IMG/VR virus record: IMGVR_UViG_3300017748_000092
Location: 1 to 28,297 of that record
Origin: a virus
Direction: 5' to 3' (one strand)
Length of the DNA stretch: 28,297 nucleotides
Positions 7,247 to 15,742 of this stretch are shown piece after piece. The number at the start of each line of letters is the position of its first letter. Within the stretch, counting starts at the first letter, position 1. The notes beneath the pieces were generated by a model. The model worked only from the letters and a program-made list of their open reading frames with translations, was not told the DNA's origin and did no database searches. Both the position numbers and the translations under genes were made by a program.

Positions 7247-9342
7247 TGGCAATATTTGGTTTAGGCAATTTTGGTGAAGGTTTTGTTGAAGGTCTTGCTA
7301 CGTCTGCTAACAAGGCTTTGCAAGATGATATTAGACGTATTAATCTTCGTGCTGAGAAGGTTGCTGACTTCCAAGTGAAACGTACTGTAGAGGCACAAGA
7401 GAAACGTAAGAAAGACCTAGAAGAAATTGAAGATGCTTTGCGTGAAGCTGAAGGGATGTTTGATAAAGATGACCCACGTGCTGCTGCATACGCTGCCAGC
7501 TTACTTGAAGAGCAAGGTTCTGCATCTGCACTGAAAGCGTTTACTAAACAAATAAAAGACAGCGATGTGTATAAAAGTGGTCAGAGCCTAGCCAACTTTA
7601 TGGAGATGGCTGAGAAGGATATGCCTACTGGTACACGCAGTGATTATGCAAATGCATTTCTTGGTGCGCCTTCATTGCCTACAGATTATCGCTTACCAGA
7701 AAGTGCGGCATCTGCTGGTGCTGGTAACTTGCTGGATGCTATTGGTCTTAAACCTGATGTGTCTGCAATGGTATCTGAACAGGTATCGGAGCAGATGTCA
7801 GCTATGGGTGTCGCTGAACAAGCAGAGATTACTGTGTCACTGCCTAGTGGTACATTTATGAAAGAGAAGTTTACGATGGGTAATATGACACCATCTAAAC
7901 GGCTAGAGTATTTGAACCAGCAGCTTGCCAATCCTAACAATACCCCAGAACGCATTACCGAACTTCAAGGTATTCTTACCACAGCACAGGATGCGGTTTA
8001 TGCAACGGGCAAAGAAGAGGATAAACTTACAGTTGTTGAAAGCAAAATTTCTCGTGCAGAAGGTGCTGAACGTGAAAGTTTGATTAAAGAGGCTGGTAAT
8101 CTTAGACGGGCAATTAAACTTAAAGAAGCCGAAATGAAGAAAAAAACTGAGCCACTTGCCTTTTTAGATGCTCAAATTGATATAGCATTAGCAGATGCTT
8201 ATGAAACTAAAAACTTTGACACATATAATAAGTTGAAAAAAGAACGTGACAGCATTGGTAAGCCAGTAGACCCTAAAGCTGAAATAAAAGAAGCAAAGCG
8301 TGAATTAGCAGTTAAGGTTCAGAATGGATTAGACCCAAATAGTAAAGAATATAAAACTGCTCTTGCCGCTATTCGTCAAGACGAAATTATGATAGACCGA
8401 ATATATGGAGAAGGTGGTGAATTAGACCTTACTGCAGCAAAAAGTATTGCTGGATTTATGCAAACTTCTATTGATAATGACATTTCAGAAAAACTTACAG
8501 GTGAACAAAGAGATTTGTTTAATAAAGCTAGTGATGCGTTAAGCCAGTATGGTGGCAGTCAGGAAATGTTTAAAAAGACAGACCCTGTTTTATATAAACA
8601 GTATATGGATATTGTTGCAGCAAATAGAGATATACAAAATGCTGCTATAGAAAGGTTCTTATCTAATATAGATGAATCAGATAAGAAAAATAGAACTAAT
8701 GCGCTGTTTGCTGCTCAGTCGGCATTTAACTACGGTGGTGAGGCACAAGCCGCTGCTGCACAAGCTGTGTCTGAAGGACAGGGTGATGGTGCTTTTGTTA
8801 CTGGCGGTGAAGCACCTGTGGTTGGTGCTGAAGGTGAAGTCGTTGATGCAGTATCTGCAGCCAGCTTAAAGAAAAGGTTTTCTGATGATGAAGCTGGTGC
8901 AAATAAAATGGTAAATGCTATTCTTCGTAGCGGCATAAACATGGAAGATGCAATAGCGGATGCTACAGAAAAAGGATATAGCCCTGCTTTCATATCAGTA
9001 CTTGAAAAATACAGAGGTGCTGATTCCATCGTGGATAAAATGGCTATTGAAGATGCTGGTATGGAAACAGACAAAGATGAAACAACACAAGTTATGGACA
9101 TTGTAGGCCGTTTTCATAGTAGTGCTTTAGCACCTAACATTGTAGCGCAACCAAGCAAAGTTAACAGGCTTGTTAGAGAAGCACTAGGTCTTGGTAATAC
9201 AGACAGAGATAAAGAACGTGCTAATGAAATTATTGAACAAGCAAGAGTAAAGTTGGTTGAAAGAGATAGAAAGCCAAAAGATACTAATAGAAGAGCATCA
9301 AGAACAGGACGGGCTAATGGCGGCTTAATGTCAAGGGGTTAA
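7246..9342 (+). CDS. Putative internal virion protein, coiled-coil rich
   Basis: A 698-aa protein starting at a TAATG overlap with the upstream gene. It opens with a Gly-rich amphipathic segment (AIFGLGNFGEGFVEGLATSA), then a long charged coiled-coil-like region (residues 30-75 and again about 260-390). The middle is mixed helical, an acidic Ala/Gly-rich linker lies at about 500-540, and the protein ends in RANGGLMSRG. No enzymatic motif found. Size, helicity and position between other large virion genes resemble the internal or ejection proteins of T7-like podoviruses, but no homology to T7 gp14-16 can be claimed by eye. Confidence 0.75.
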   Translation: MAIFGLGNFGEGFVEGLATSANKALQDDIRRINLRAEKVADFQVKRTVEAQEKRKKDLEEIEDALREAEGMFDKDDPRAAAYAASLLEEQGSASALKAFTKQIKDSDVYKSGQSLANFMEMAEKDMPTGTRSDYANAFLGAPSLPTDYRLPESAASAGAGNLLDAIGLKPDVSAMVSEQVSEQMSAMGVAEQAEITVSLPSGTFMKEKFTMGNMTPSKRLEYLNQQLANPNNTPERITELQGILTTAQDAVYATGKEEDKLTVVESKISRAEGAERESLIKEAGNLRRAIKLKEAEMKKKTEPLAFLDAQIDIALADAYETKNFDTYNKLKKERDSIGKPVDPKAEIKEAKRELAVKVQNGLDPNSKEYKTALAAIRQDEIMIDRIYGEGGELDLTAAKSIAGFMQTSIDNDISEKLTGEQRDLFNKASDALSQYGGSQEMFKKTDPVLYKQYMDIVAANRDIQNAAIERFLSNIDESDKKNRTNALFAAQSAFNYGGEAQAAAAQAVSEGQGDGAFVTGGEAPVVGAEGEVVDAVSAASLKKRFSDDEAGANKMVNAILRSGINMEDAIADATEKGYSPAFISVLEKYRGADSIVDKMAIEDAGMETDKDETTQVMDIVGRFHSSALAPNIVAQPSKVNRLVREALGLGNTDRDKERANEIIEQARVKLVERDRKPKDTNRRASRTGRANGGLMSRG

Positions 9343-9344
9343 TT

Positions 9345-12300
9345 ATGGGCGTATTAGACCAACTTCTGGACGAAGAAGACCAGCAGCCTGTAGTTAAACC
9401 AACTCCTGCGCTGGAAACACAGCAAGCTATTCCAACTGAAGCACCTAAGAAGGTGGGTGTTCTTGACCAGTTGTTGGAAGAAGAAAACGAAGACGTAGCT
9501 GCTGCTAAAACAAACAAGAACATTGTAACAAACTCTGCTGTACAAGAAGCTGCTATGCGTTTTGCAAAAGAACGTCTTGGCATGACAGAAATTAGTTCTG
9601 CAGATGCAATGGATGAGTTTGTTGAACACTTCCGTGAGTTTAATGTAAATGAATTAACTGCTGCAGGTGACTATCGTTATGTGTCTGCAGCCGCTGCTGA
9701 TGCCACTAAACGTGGTGATGAAAAGGCAGCACAGCGTTTATCTGACTACAGATTACTGTATCAAACATTCAGTGAGATGCCTAGCTTCTCAGATGGATTC
9801 TGGAAGGCTACAGGTGATTACGCTGAAGGTATTCTAAAAGCCCCATCAACGTATGTTGGTCTAGCACTTCCCGGTGCTGGTAAGGCTAGTGGCATAGCTG
9901 CTACCCAAGCAGCAAAGCAAGCTGTAAACAGAACACTTGCTCAAGCACTCAAAACTCCCGTAACAACACTCGCATCAAAAGCTGCAGCTAACCCAATCAA
10001 GACAGCAGTTTTGGTTGAAGGTACTGCTGGTACATTGCAAAACATTGCAGCGCAAAAGACAGAGATTGAAGCTGACTTGCGTAAAGAATATAACCCGACT
10101 GAAACAGCACTTGCCTTTGGCCTAAGTGGTGCGCCTGTTGGTGTGCTTGGTGTACTTGCTAAAGGTAAAGCAGAGAAAGCAATAGAAGCTGGCACGGATG
10201 ACATTGTTGCACAGGCTACTGAAGCTGTGGCTAAAGCAGACGAAGCTGCACTAGAAAAAGCTACAGAAACAATAGCAAATAATAGAGTGCTTGCTAGAAC
10301 CGTAGCTGGCGCACTTAACCCACTTGACCCAGAACTGGTTGCGAAAGGTAAAGGTGCTATCAAAGATGTAGCGGATGAGAAAGATTTAACACCTGACTTT
10401 ACCATATCACTAGATGAAACCAGAACAAAGCGCATCTTTGCAGCAGCAACTGACATCTTATCAAAGCAAGAAGGTGGATTACTTGATGGTGAACGTGTCA
10501 CTGAGGGTGTTGCTCGTATAATCAGGGGAATGGACGAAAAGAAAGCTGACTCAGGATTAGATTTCTTAAAAGAAACACTTGAAAAGTACAACATAACGCA
10601 TGATGACTTAGCTAATATGTTTATGGCTGATGTGTCAGATGCTGCTCGTAAGCTACAACAAGCAGGTGCATCATCTCGTGTGTTCAAGCGGCTAAACTCT
10701 GTTGCTTCAGACAATCTTTTTGCACTTGATGATGTAGCTAAAGAAAATGTTAAGAAAGTTGCTACAGCATTAGATGAAGCTGACCCACGTAAGGCACTTG
10801 AAGCTACTAAAAAACTAGAAGGTAAAGAAGCTGGTGTAGGTGCATTTGTTCGTGCGCTTGATACTGCACGTCTAGCCTCTATGACATCACAGACAGCTAC
10901 AACAATTCGTAATACTGTATCTGGCTACACTCGTGTTGGTATTGATACGGTTGTTACAGCTATGGACAGAGGCATTGCCTCATCATTGAAGGTAGCGGGT
11001 AAAGGTAAAGACAAGGTTGGTCTTGGTAGTATTACACCTAACGAAGACATCTTTGCTCTTACCTACGGTCTAATAAATAAGAAGGAAGCAAAAGCTGTAA
11101 CTGAAATATTTGATATGGGCTTTCATACCAAAGCCACAGGTCTATTCAGAGAACTGCAGGACATTGATCCTAAAGGTGCATCTGGTTCAGCTAAGATTGA
11201 AAAGCTACGTGCTTATGGCAAGGAACTAAACAGACTTAATACATTGTCAGATAATATGTTTAAACGTGCAGCATTTGTTGGTTCATTGAAAAGACAATTG
11301 AACGAACTGTACAATGTAAAAGGTGGTAATGTAGAAGACTTTAACCTTGTTAATATCATCAAAGAAGGTAAATTTAATTCAGTATTTGATACAAAAGAAG
11401 GTACAAAGGCTCTTGATAAAGCAGTAGAAGATGCATTGTATTTTACGTATCAAAAGTCACCTGACAGACCAGTCTTCCGTGCTATCATTCAAGGTATTCA
11501 CAGCGCACCATTCCTGACAACATCTCTAGTACCATTCCCCCGGTTTATAGCAAACGCTATGCGCTTTACCTATGAATACTCACCTCTGTATCTGCTGCAA
11601 GGTGGCGCACGTTCATTTGCTAAAGATGCAAATAACTACGAAGAAGTATCAAAGGCTCTTGTAGGTACAGGATTGCTTGCTGGTGCATACGCATTTAGAA
11701 GCAGTGAAAATGCAGGTGAGAACTGGTACGAATACAAGATGGACAATGGCAAGACATTTGATATGCGTCCTTTCTTCCCTGCTGCACCTTATCTGTTTGT
11801 AGCTGATATGATGAAACGCTATCGTGAAAACGACCCATTGTTTGGCGATAGAAGTTTCTTGACAGATTCAATTCAGGCACTGACAGGTACACAGTTCCGT
11901 GCTGGCTTCGGTATCTACGCCATCGACAGTGCGCTAGAAGATTTAGCTAAAGATGATATTGATGCAAGCGAAAAGGCAGCTAAACTTGCAGCTAACTTTG
12001 GTGCAAACGTAGTAAGCACATTTACAATACCACTTACAGCAGGACAGGATTTGTATAACACATTCCTTGCACCTGACGATGAATTGATTGTACGTCAGAC
12101 TGAAACATCTAACATCTTTGATTTGATTGTAAACAAGTCACTTGCTCGTGTACCAATGAACTATGCACTAGAAAAGTATTTGGCTGAACACATTGGCTAT
12201 AACGCACCAGAGATATATGAAGTTCCATCTAAGGCAGAGCCTATGCGTAGGCAGCTTCCTCTTACACGTCAGCTTACAGGTGCTTTGCTAAGAGAACGTC

Positions 12301-12749
12301 GTAACTTCTTAGAGGATGAATTAGCAAGGCTGAAGATTACAAGACGTGTGCTATCAGCTAAGACAGGTGTGCCTGAAGCTGACCAGTTAATCAACACGCT
12401 GATTGGTGAGTACGCTACTGATTATATTGTGCCGACATTACAGAAGAGTGATAAGTACAAGAATATGCCAGCAGATGAACAAGCCTTATATATTAAAAAT
12501 GTAATTAGTGATTACAAGGGTGACATTATGGACTTGGTTAAAATAATGGCTAAGTCTTCTGGTAAAGATAGATACGGCTTTGACCCAATGGAACGTGTAG
12601 CATTTAAGAAACTAAATGATGTTGCAAAGCGTAAAGCCTATGAAGAGTACCACGAAAGGTTTGGTGAACCAAAAGAGGGTGAGTTCTACGATTATGAAGT
12701 ACTCACCCAATTTGGAAAATTCTTTGATAAGGTTTTAGATTTACGTTAA
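9345..12749 (+). CDS. Large putative internal virion / DNA-ejection protein
   Basis: A 1134-aa protein, the largest and last of the plus-strand module. GVLDQLL[DE]E occurs twice at the N-terminus (residues 2-8 and 38-44) within an acidic Pro-rich tail. Residues about 160-300 are Ala/Gly/Val-rich helices with a hydrophobic stretch (LAFGLSGAPVGVLGVLAKGK), as in membrane-active ejection proteins. The rest is alpha-helical and charged, with a Pro- and aromatic-rich region around 780-830 (FDMRPFFPAAPYLFVADMMK). No lysozyme or transglycosylase motif is evident. It ends with TAA sharing bases with the stop of the opposing MazG gene. Ejection function is inferred from size, composition and gene order. 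Confidence 0.72.
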   Translation: MGVLDQLLDEEDQQPVVKPTPALETQQAIPTEAPKKVGVLDQLLEEENEDVAAAKTNKNIVTNSAVQEAAMRFAKERLGMTEISSADAMDEFVEHFREFNVNELTAAGDYRYVSAAAADATKRGDEKAAQRLSDYRLLYQTFSEMPSFSDGFWKATGDYAEGILKAPSTYVGLALPGAGKASGIAATQAAKQAVNRTLAQALKTPVTTLASKAAANPIKTAVLVEGTAGTLQNIAAQKTEIEADLRKEYNPTETALAFGLSGAPVGVLGVLAKGKAEKAIEAGTDDIVAQATEAVAKADEAALEKATETIANNRVLARTVAGALNPLDPELVAKGKGAIKDVADEKDLTPDFTISLDETRTKRIFAAATDILSKQEGGLLDGERVTEGVARIIRGMDEKKADSGLDFLKETLEKYNITHDDLANMFMADVSDAARKLQQAGASSRVFKRLNSVASDNLFALDDVAKENVKKVATALDEADPRKALEATKKLEGKEAGVGAFVRALDTARLASMTSQTATTIRNTVSGYTRVGIDTVVTAMDRGIASSLKVAGKGKDKVGLGSITPNEDIFALTYGLINKKEAKAVTEIFDMGFHTKATGLFRELQDIDPKGASGSAKIEKLRAYGKELNRLNTLSDNMFKRAAFVGSLKRQLNELYNVKGGNVEDFNLVNIIKEGKFNSVFDTKEGTKALDKAVEDALYFTYQKSPDRPVFRAIIQGIHSAPFLTTSLVPFPRFIANAMRFTYEYSPLYLLQGGARSFAKDANNYEEVSKALVGTGLLAGAYAFRSSENAGENWYEYKMDNGKTFDMRPFFPAAPYLFVADMMKRYRENDPLFGDRSFLTDSIQALTGTQFRAGFGIYAIDSALEDLAKDDIDASEKAAKLAANFGANVVSTFTIPLTAGQDLYNTFLAPDDELIVRQTETSNIFDLIVNKSLARVPMNYALEKYLAEHIGYNAPEIYEVPSKAEPMRRQLPLTRQLTGALLRERRNFLEDELARLKITRRVLSAKTGVPEADQLINTLIGEYATDYIVPTLQKSDKYKNMPADEQALYIKNVISDYKGDIMDLVKIMAKSSGKDRYGFDPMERVAFKKLNDVAKRKAYEEYHERFGEPKEGEFYDYEVLTQFGKFFDKVLDLR

Positions 12750-13084
12750 CGATTATCTCCATCACCCTGCAAGCGATTCCTAGCTTTCCTGTCAGCCAGT
12801 TTGTCCAAGTTGTCATCCATGATTCTACCAAGATTCATGTCCACTTCTTTAGCAAGCATTGCGCAGTACCATAATACATCACCTAACTCATGTCCTATAG
12901 CATTTAATTTAGCATGATAATCTTCTCTATCTGCACCATCACGTATTAGCTTCTTTGCTTTATTAGCAATCTCGCCAGCCTCACCAGCAAGCCCAAGAGT
13001 TAGATACTCAAGGGCTTTTTCTTTTGGAAAAATGGCAGTCTCCGCTGCTTTACGCTGGTATTCTGTTGCTGTAATGTCACTCAT
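12746..13084 (-). CDS. mazG: MazG-like nucleotide pyrophosphohydrolase
   Basis: A 112-aa protein; I start it at ATG 13084 (MSDITATEYQ), which has AAGGAG seven bases upstream, rather than an ATG 45 bases further up without a ribosome site. The all-alpha NTP-PPase metal site is visible: E35-x-x-E38 in GLAGEAGEIANKAKK and E66-x-x-D69 in GHELGDVLWYCAMLA. Such enzymes hydrolyse (d)NTPs to monophosphates. Phage MazG has been proposed to recycle nucleotides or affect ppGpp. It is the last gene of the minus-strand module, in the nucleotide-metabolism group with RNR and DUF3310. Confidence 0.9.
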   Translation of the reverse strand: MSDITATEYQRKAAETAIFPKEKALEYLTLGLAGEAGEIANKAKKLIRDGADREDYHAKLNAIGHELGDVLWYCAMLAKEVDMNLGRIMDDNLDKLADRKARNRLQGDGDNR

Positions 13085-13106
13085 ATATCGCTCCTTCATC
13101 CACTGT

Positions 13107-13340
13107 TTAGCTTCTTGCTCTAGCTTCATTTGTTTGTACCTTATCTAGCTGCTCATAGTAGGCATCATTCCAACCACGCTGCCACTCACGTGCTTGCATA
13201 GTATGTGTGTCCATATTAGGACGATGCTCTAGGTAAACACCCTTCTTATTGAACCTGCCCCCATTTTTAAAGGCTTCGTACCCCCACTGGTATTGAATAC
13301 GCAGTGGAGCATCATATTTGCTTAATCCGTTACGCCGCAT
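13107..13340 (-). CDS. Small protein resembling ribosome modulation factor
   Basis: A 77-aa basic protein with GGAAG upstream of an ATG that overlaps the previous gene. Two blocks recall bacterial RMF: QYQWGYEAFKNGGR (compare the RMF pattern R-G-Y-x-A-G-x-x-G) and QAREWQRGWNDAYYEQ (compare R-x-x-W-L-x-G-W-R-E-A), in the same order and with similar spacing. RMF dimerises 70S ribosomes in hibernation. A phage copy could alter host translation, though many short phage proteins share such Trp/Gly helical patterns. RMF kinship is a suggestion from motif spacing, not shown. Confidence 0.6.
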   Translation of the reverse strand: MRRNGLSKYDAPLRIQYQWGYEAFKNGGRFNKKGVYLEHRPNMDTHTMQAREWQRGWNDAYYEQLDKVQTNEARARS

Positions 13341-13560
13341 CTTTATCTTCCATTTCTTCTTTAGGGAAATACTTCACAAGCATTTCTAGTTTGTCGTGGT
13401 AATTAGCAATCTCTTCAAGTTCATCTTCTATTGCAGTTTGAATATCCTGATGCTCACCAATACCAACAGGATGAGTGAGCAGGATTTCAATGTTGGCCTT
13501 ATGTTTATTGATATGGCCTACTAGATGCGAAGTCTGTGCATCAATCAACATATTTCTCAT
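13330..13560 (-). CDS. Conserved small helical phage protein, unknown function
   Basis: A 76-aa protein preceded by AAGGAG (AAGGAGAAAGATA then ATG). It starts MRNMLIDAQTSHLVGHINKH and looks like two helices forming a hairpin: residues 5-27, and 38-66 with the acidic IEDELEEIANYHDKLEMLVK. A short GIGEHQDI turn lies between them. I recognise the pattern from small proteins in marine phages but no function is known. Its 3' end overlaps the RMF-like gene by 11 bases and its 5' end overlaps a 41-codon ORF by 20 bases. Confidence 0.72.
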   Translation of the reverse strand: MRNMLIDAQTSHLVGHINKHKANIEILLTHPVGIGEHQDIQTAIEDELEEIANYHDKLEMLVKYFPKEEMEDKDAA

Positions 13561-13666
13561 TATCTTTCTCCTTCTCTTTTTGTTTCAACCATTCTTCTCT
13601 GCAGGGGTGATGAGCAGGTGGGTTATGTTGCACCCACCCGTCACCTGTTTTCCATACTACACTCAT
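13541..13666 (-). CDS. 41-aa small protein coupled to nrdJ
   Basis: The ATG at 13666 overlaps the TGA of the RNR gene (ATGA), and the frame stays open across the otherwise empty gap to a TGA inside the next gene. The product begins MSVVWKTGDGWVQHNPPAHH, continues PCREEWLKQ and ends in a Lys/Glu-rich tail. The Trp/His/Cys-containing core looks like protein rather than a random frame, and the coupling is typical of this phage. Alternatively the stretch is a non-coding leader for 13560, since a candidate promoter and a strong hairpin lie in it. Confidence 0.5.
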   Translation of the reverse strand: MSVVWKTGDGWVQHNPPAHHPCREEWLKQKEKEKDNEKYVD

Positions 13667-13682
13667 GCTGCGTTCAAGTCAA
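13654..13682 (-). promoter_or_regulatory. Candidate sigma70 promoter at the end of nrdJ
   Basis: On the minus strand TTGACT (13682-13677), a 17-nt spacer, then TAGTAT (13659-13654). The -35 lies in the last codons of nrdJ. It would serve the genes at 13560, 13340 and 13084. The -10 matches TATAAT at four of six positions, so this is weaker than the candidates at 18643, 23111 and 24882. Confidence 0.35.
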
Positions 13683-15591
13683 CTACTTCACAGACGCCAG
13701 CAGTACAAGCTAACTCACGTCCACCTGATGTAGTATCTTCCTTCTCAAACTCCTGCAGCATAGACCAGTCTACATTCTTGGGCATCTTAGCTGACCATTC
13801 TTTATATGTGTTAGCATCAATGTCCTGATAAGGTGCTTGTTGATATGTATGCTCACTGAATGGCAGGAAGCTGATACCACTGACCTCATCAAAGTGTTCG
13901 TAGACCCACGCACCTACAGCCATCCACTCATTCTCTTTTACTGAGATGGTGACTGATGGTTTGTGTTCACACCAGTGACGCTGGTAAGTCAGCCACAGTT
14001 CAAGCTGTTCGATGGCTGTCATACCTGTACGTGTCACTGCGTTCTTAGGTGACTTCATAGGGAAGCTAAACACTGTCGTTGAGTCGGGCTTCATTACGTC
14101 AGGTTCAGCAGGTATGTCCTGTGAAATCAAGAACTGTGTCAATGGGTCTTTGTTATCCCCACGAACAGTGCGAATGTAGTATGGGTTGTGTCTAGCATGA
14201 ATGCCACTAGCACTATCTACAAGCTGTGATACCGTACCACTAGGCTTGACACAGGTGATAGCAGCAGACTGCTCAATGCCAAGTTCAAATGCCATAGCTG
14301 CATTAGCTTCAATAGCAGTAACACGTAGCATCTCAAGTGTATCGGCTACTTCCTTACCCTTATGCAGTGCAGCACAATCCATGATGCCTGTCAGGGATAC
14401 GCCAAGCAAGCGTTCCTGCTCTGTATTCTGCTGCCAAATCTTACGTAGGTAACGAAAGTTTGTCAGTGTAGACTGGAATGTACCTAGAATAGTGGCAAGG
14501 CGTACCTTCTCTTTCAGTGACACAAGCGTGTCAGTTTCACGTGCAACAACCTCTGACAAGTTACAAAACTGGTATGGACGTAGTATGATTTCACTACAAG
14601 GATTACACCCGAAGTCATGGTCAGTCTCACGCCTACCATTCTTAGCTGCTTGCTTGATAGCTGACTGCCTGTTAAAGATACCACGTTCACCTGACTTACT
14701 GTCGTACAGAGACAACCACTCACGCATGAATGTACCCATCTCAGGCTTAGTCTTGTATGCGACAGAGTTATTAGCCAGCGCACGTTGTCCTTCATTCTCC
14801 CACCACTGACCTGACTTGGCATGAGCCATCTGGTCATCATTAAGATTAGACAATGAAATCAATGCACTACGACGTACACCACCTACGACTACCACTTCAC
14901 CAATCTTACACATTATATCGTGACACTCAATTGGATAGAGTCTGCGACCTGCTGCACCCTTAAACTTCTGTATGACAAACTCAAACAGTTCAACCAAAGG
15001 TTGTGGACCTGACGCACGACCACCAAATGTCTTGAGCCTTGCACCTGCAGGACGTACCTCTGATACATCAAACTTAGGAACCTGCCCGGTGTACAGCATG
15101 GCAATCAGTTCTTTCAGTGACTTTGCCCAACCGGGTCTGCTATCACCTACCTTGATTACTGTGTCTGTCTCGTGGAACTCTTCATTCACAATAGGCAGCT
15201 TCTCAATGTTATGACGCTCTACACTGAAGCCTACACCTGTGCCACACATAAGAATGTACATAGTCTCATCAAACGCACGTGGGCTATCCACTGGTACATA
15301 TGAACAGTTGTATCCACCTACGTGGCAACGGTCTAGTGCTGGGCCAGCAGTCATCAATGCCCTCATACTAGGCATGATTGACTGGTTGAGTACAGCTTCT
15401 TCTAGTTCTGCCCTCAGTGTATCTGGTAGCTTGTAACCGCAATAGCTATCCAAGTGATTAGCCATATAATCAAAATATCGTGTAACTGTTTCACCCCATG
15501 TTTCCCTTCGTTGCTCGTCTTCTTTCCATCTTGCATAGCGTGACAGTGCTATGAAGTTCTGATAGTCTGTTGGTAATGTATTGCTAATCAT
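13663..15591 (-). CDS. nrdJ: Class II (B12-dependent) ribonucleotide reductase
   Basis: A 642-aa monomeric adenosylcobalamin-dependent reductase of the RTPR type, making deoxynucleotides from ribonucleotides. Visible active-site residues: C96 (GGYNCSY); the finger loop N330-P-C332-S-E334 with thiyl-radical cysteine C332; and C343 eleven residues on (FCNL). PSGT is at 450-453 in CVKPSGTVSQ, and the C-terminal redox pair C629/C634 is in ACTAGVCE. No intein or insertion. GGAG lies before the ATG, inside the end of the 48-aa gene upstream. It follows nuclease and DUF3310 genes, fitting a nucleotide-supply block. The host must provide or take up cobalamin. Confidence 0.95.
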   Translation of the reverse strand: MISNTLPTDYQNFIALSRYARWKEDEQRRETWGETVTRYFDYMANHLDSYCGYKLPDTLRAELEEAVLNQSIMPSMRALMTAGPALDRCHVGGYNCSYVPVDSPRAFDETMYILMCGTGVGFSVERHNIEKLPIVNEEFHETDTVIKVGDSRPGWAKSLKELIAMLYTGQVPKFDVSEVRPAGARLKTFGGRASGPQPLVELFEFVIQKFKGAAGRRLYPIECHDIMCKIGEVVVVGGVRRSALISLSNLNDDQMAHAKSGQWWENEGQRALANNSVAYKTKPEMGTFMREWLSLYDSKSGERGIFNRQSAIKQAAKNGRRETDHDFGCNPCSEIILRPYQFCNLSEVVARETDTLVSLKEKVRLATILGTFQSTLTNFRYLRKIWQQNTEQERLLGVSLTGIMDCAALHKGKEVADTLEMLRVTAIEANAAMAFELGIEQSAAITCVKPSGTVSQLVDSASGIHARHNPYYIRTVRGDNKDPLTQFLISQDIPAEPDVMKPDSTTVFSFPMKSPKNAVTRTGMTAIEQLELWLTYQRHWCEHKPSVTISVKENEWMAVGAWVYEHFDEVSGISFLPFSEHTYQQAPYQDIDANTYKEWSAKMPKNVDWSMLQEFEKEDTTSGGRELACTAGVCEVVDLNAA

Positions 15592-15594
15592 CTC

Positions 15595-15741
15595 TTACTC
15601 CGTTATCGTTCTAATGTTTCTAATACTAGCACCTTCAATATCATAAAAGTATTCTTGGATGCTTTCCTCTAATTCCTCGCCCACCTGCCCATCAGCAGGG
15701 ACGGGGTATTCTTCATCGTCAATATCAATGGTAATAAACAT
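15595..15741 (-). CDS. 48-aa acidic small protein between DUF3310 and nrdJ
   Basis: This short gene fills the gap between DUF3310 and RNR. Its ATG (15741) lies one base after the upstream stop, and its last codons contain the GGAG site for nrdJ. The product starts MFITIDIDDEEYPVPADGQV, continues with an acidic helix (GEELEESIQEYFYDIEG) and ends SIRNIRTITE. The alternating hydrophobic start followed by a helix suggests a small beta-alpha fold. I know no function. The coupled spacing on both sides supports a real gene. Confidence 0.7.
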   Translation of the reverse strand: MFITIDIDDEEYPVPADGQVGEELEESIQEYFYDIEGASIRNIRTITE

Positions 15742-15742
15742 C

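Noticed and set aside
9941-10714. 257-codon open frame on the minus strand inside the ejection-protein gene
   Set aside because: Ser/Ala-rich product with no start signal, lying opposite an Ala-rich coding region; a shadow of the real gene.
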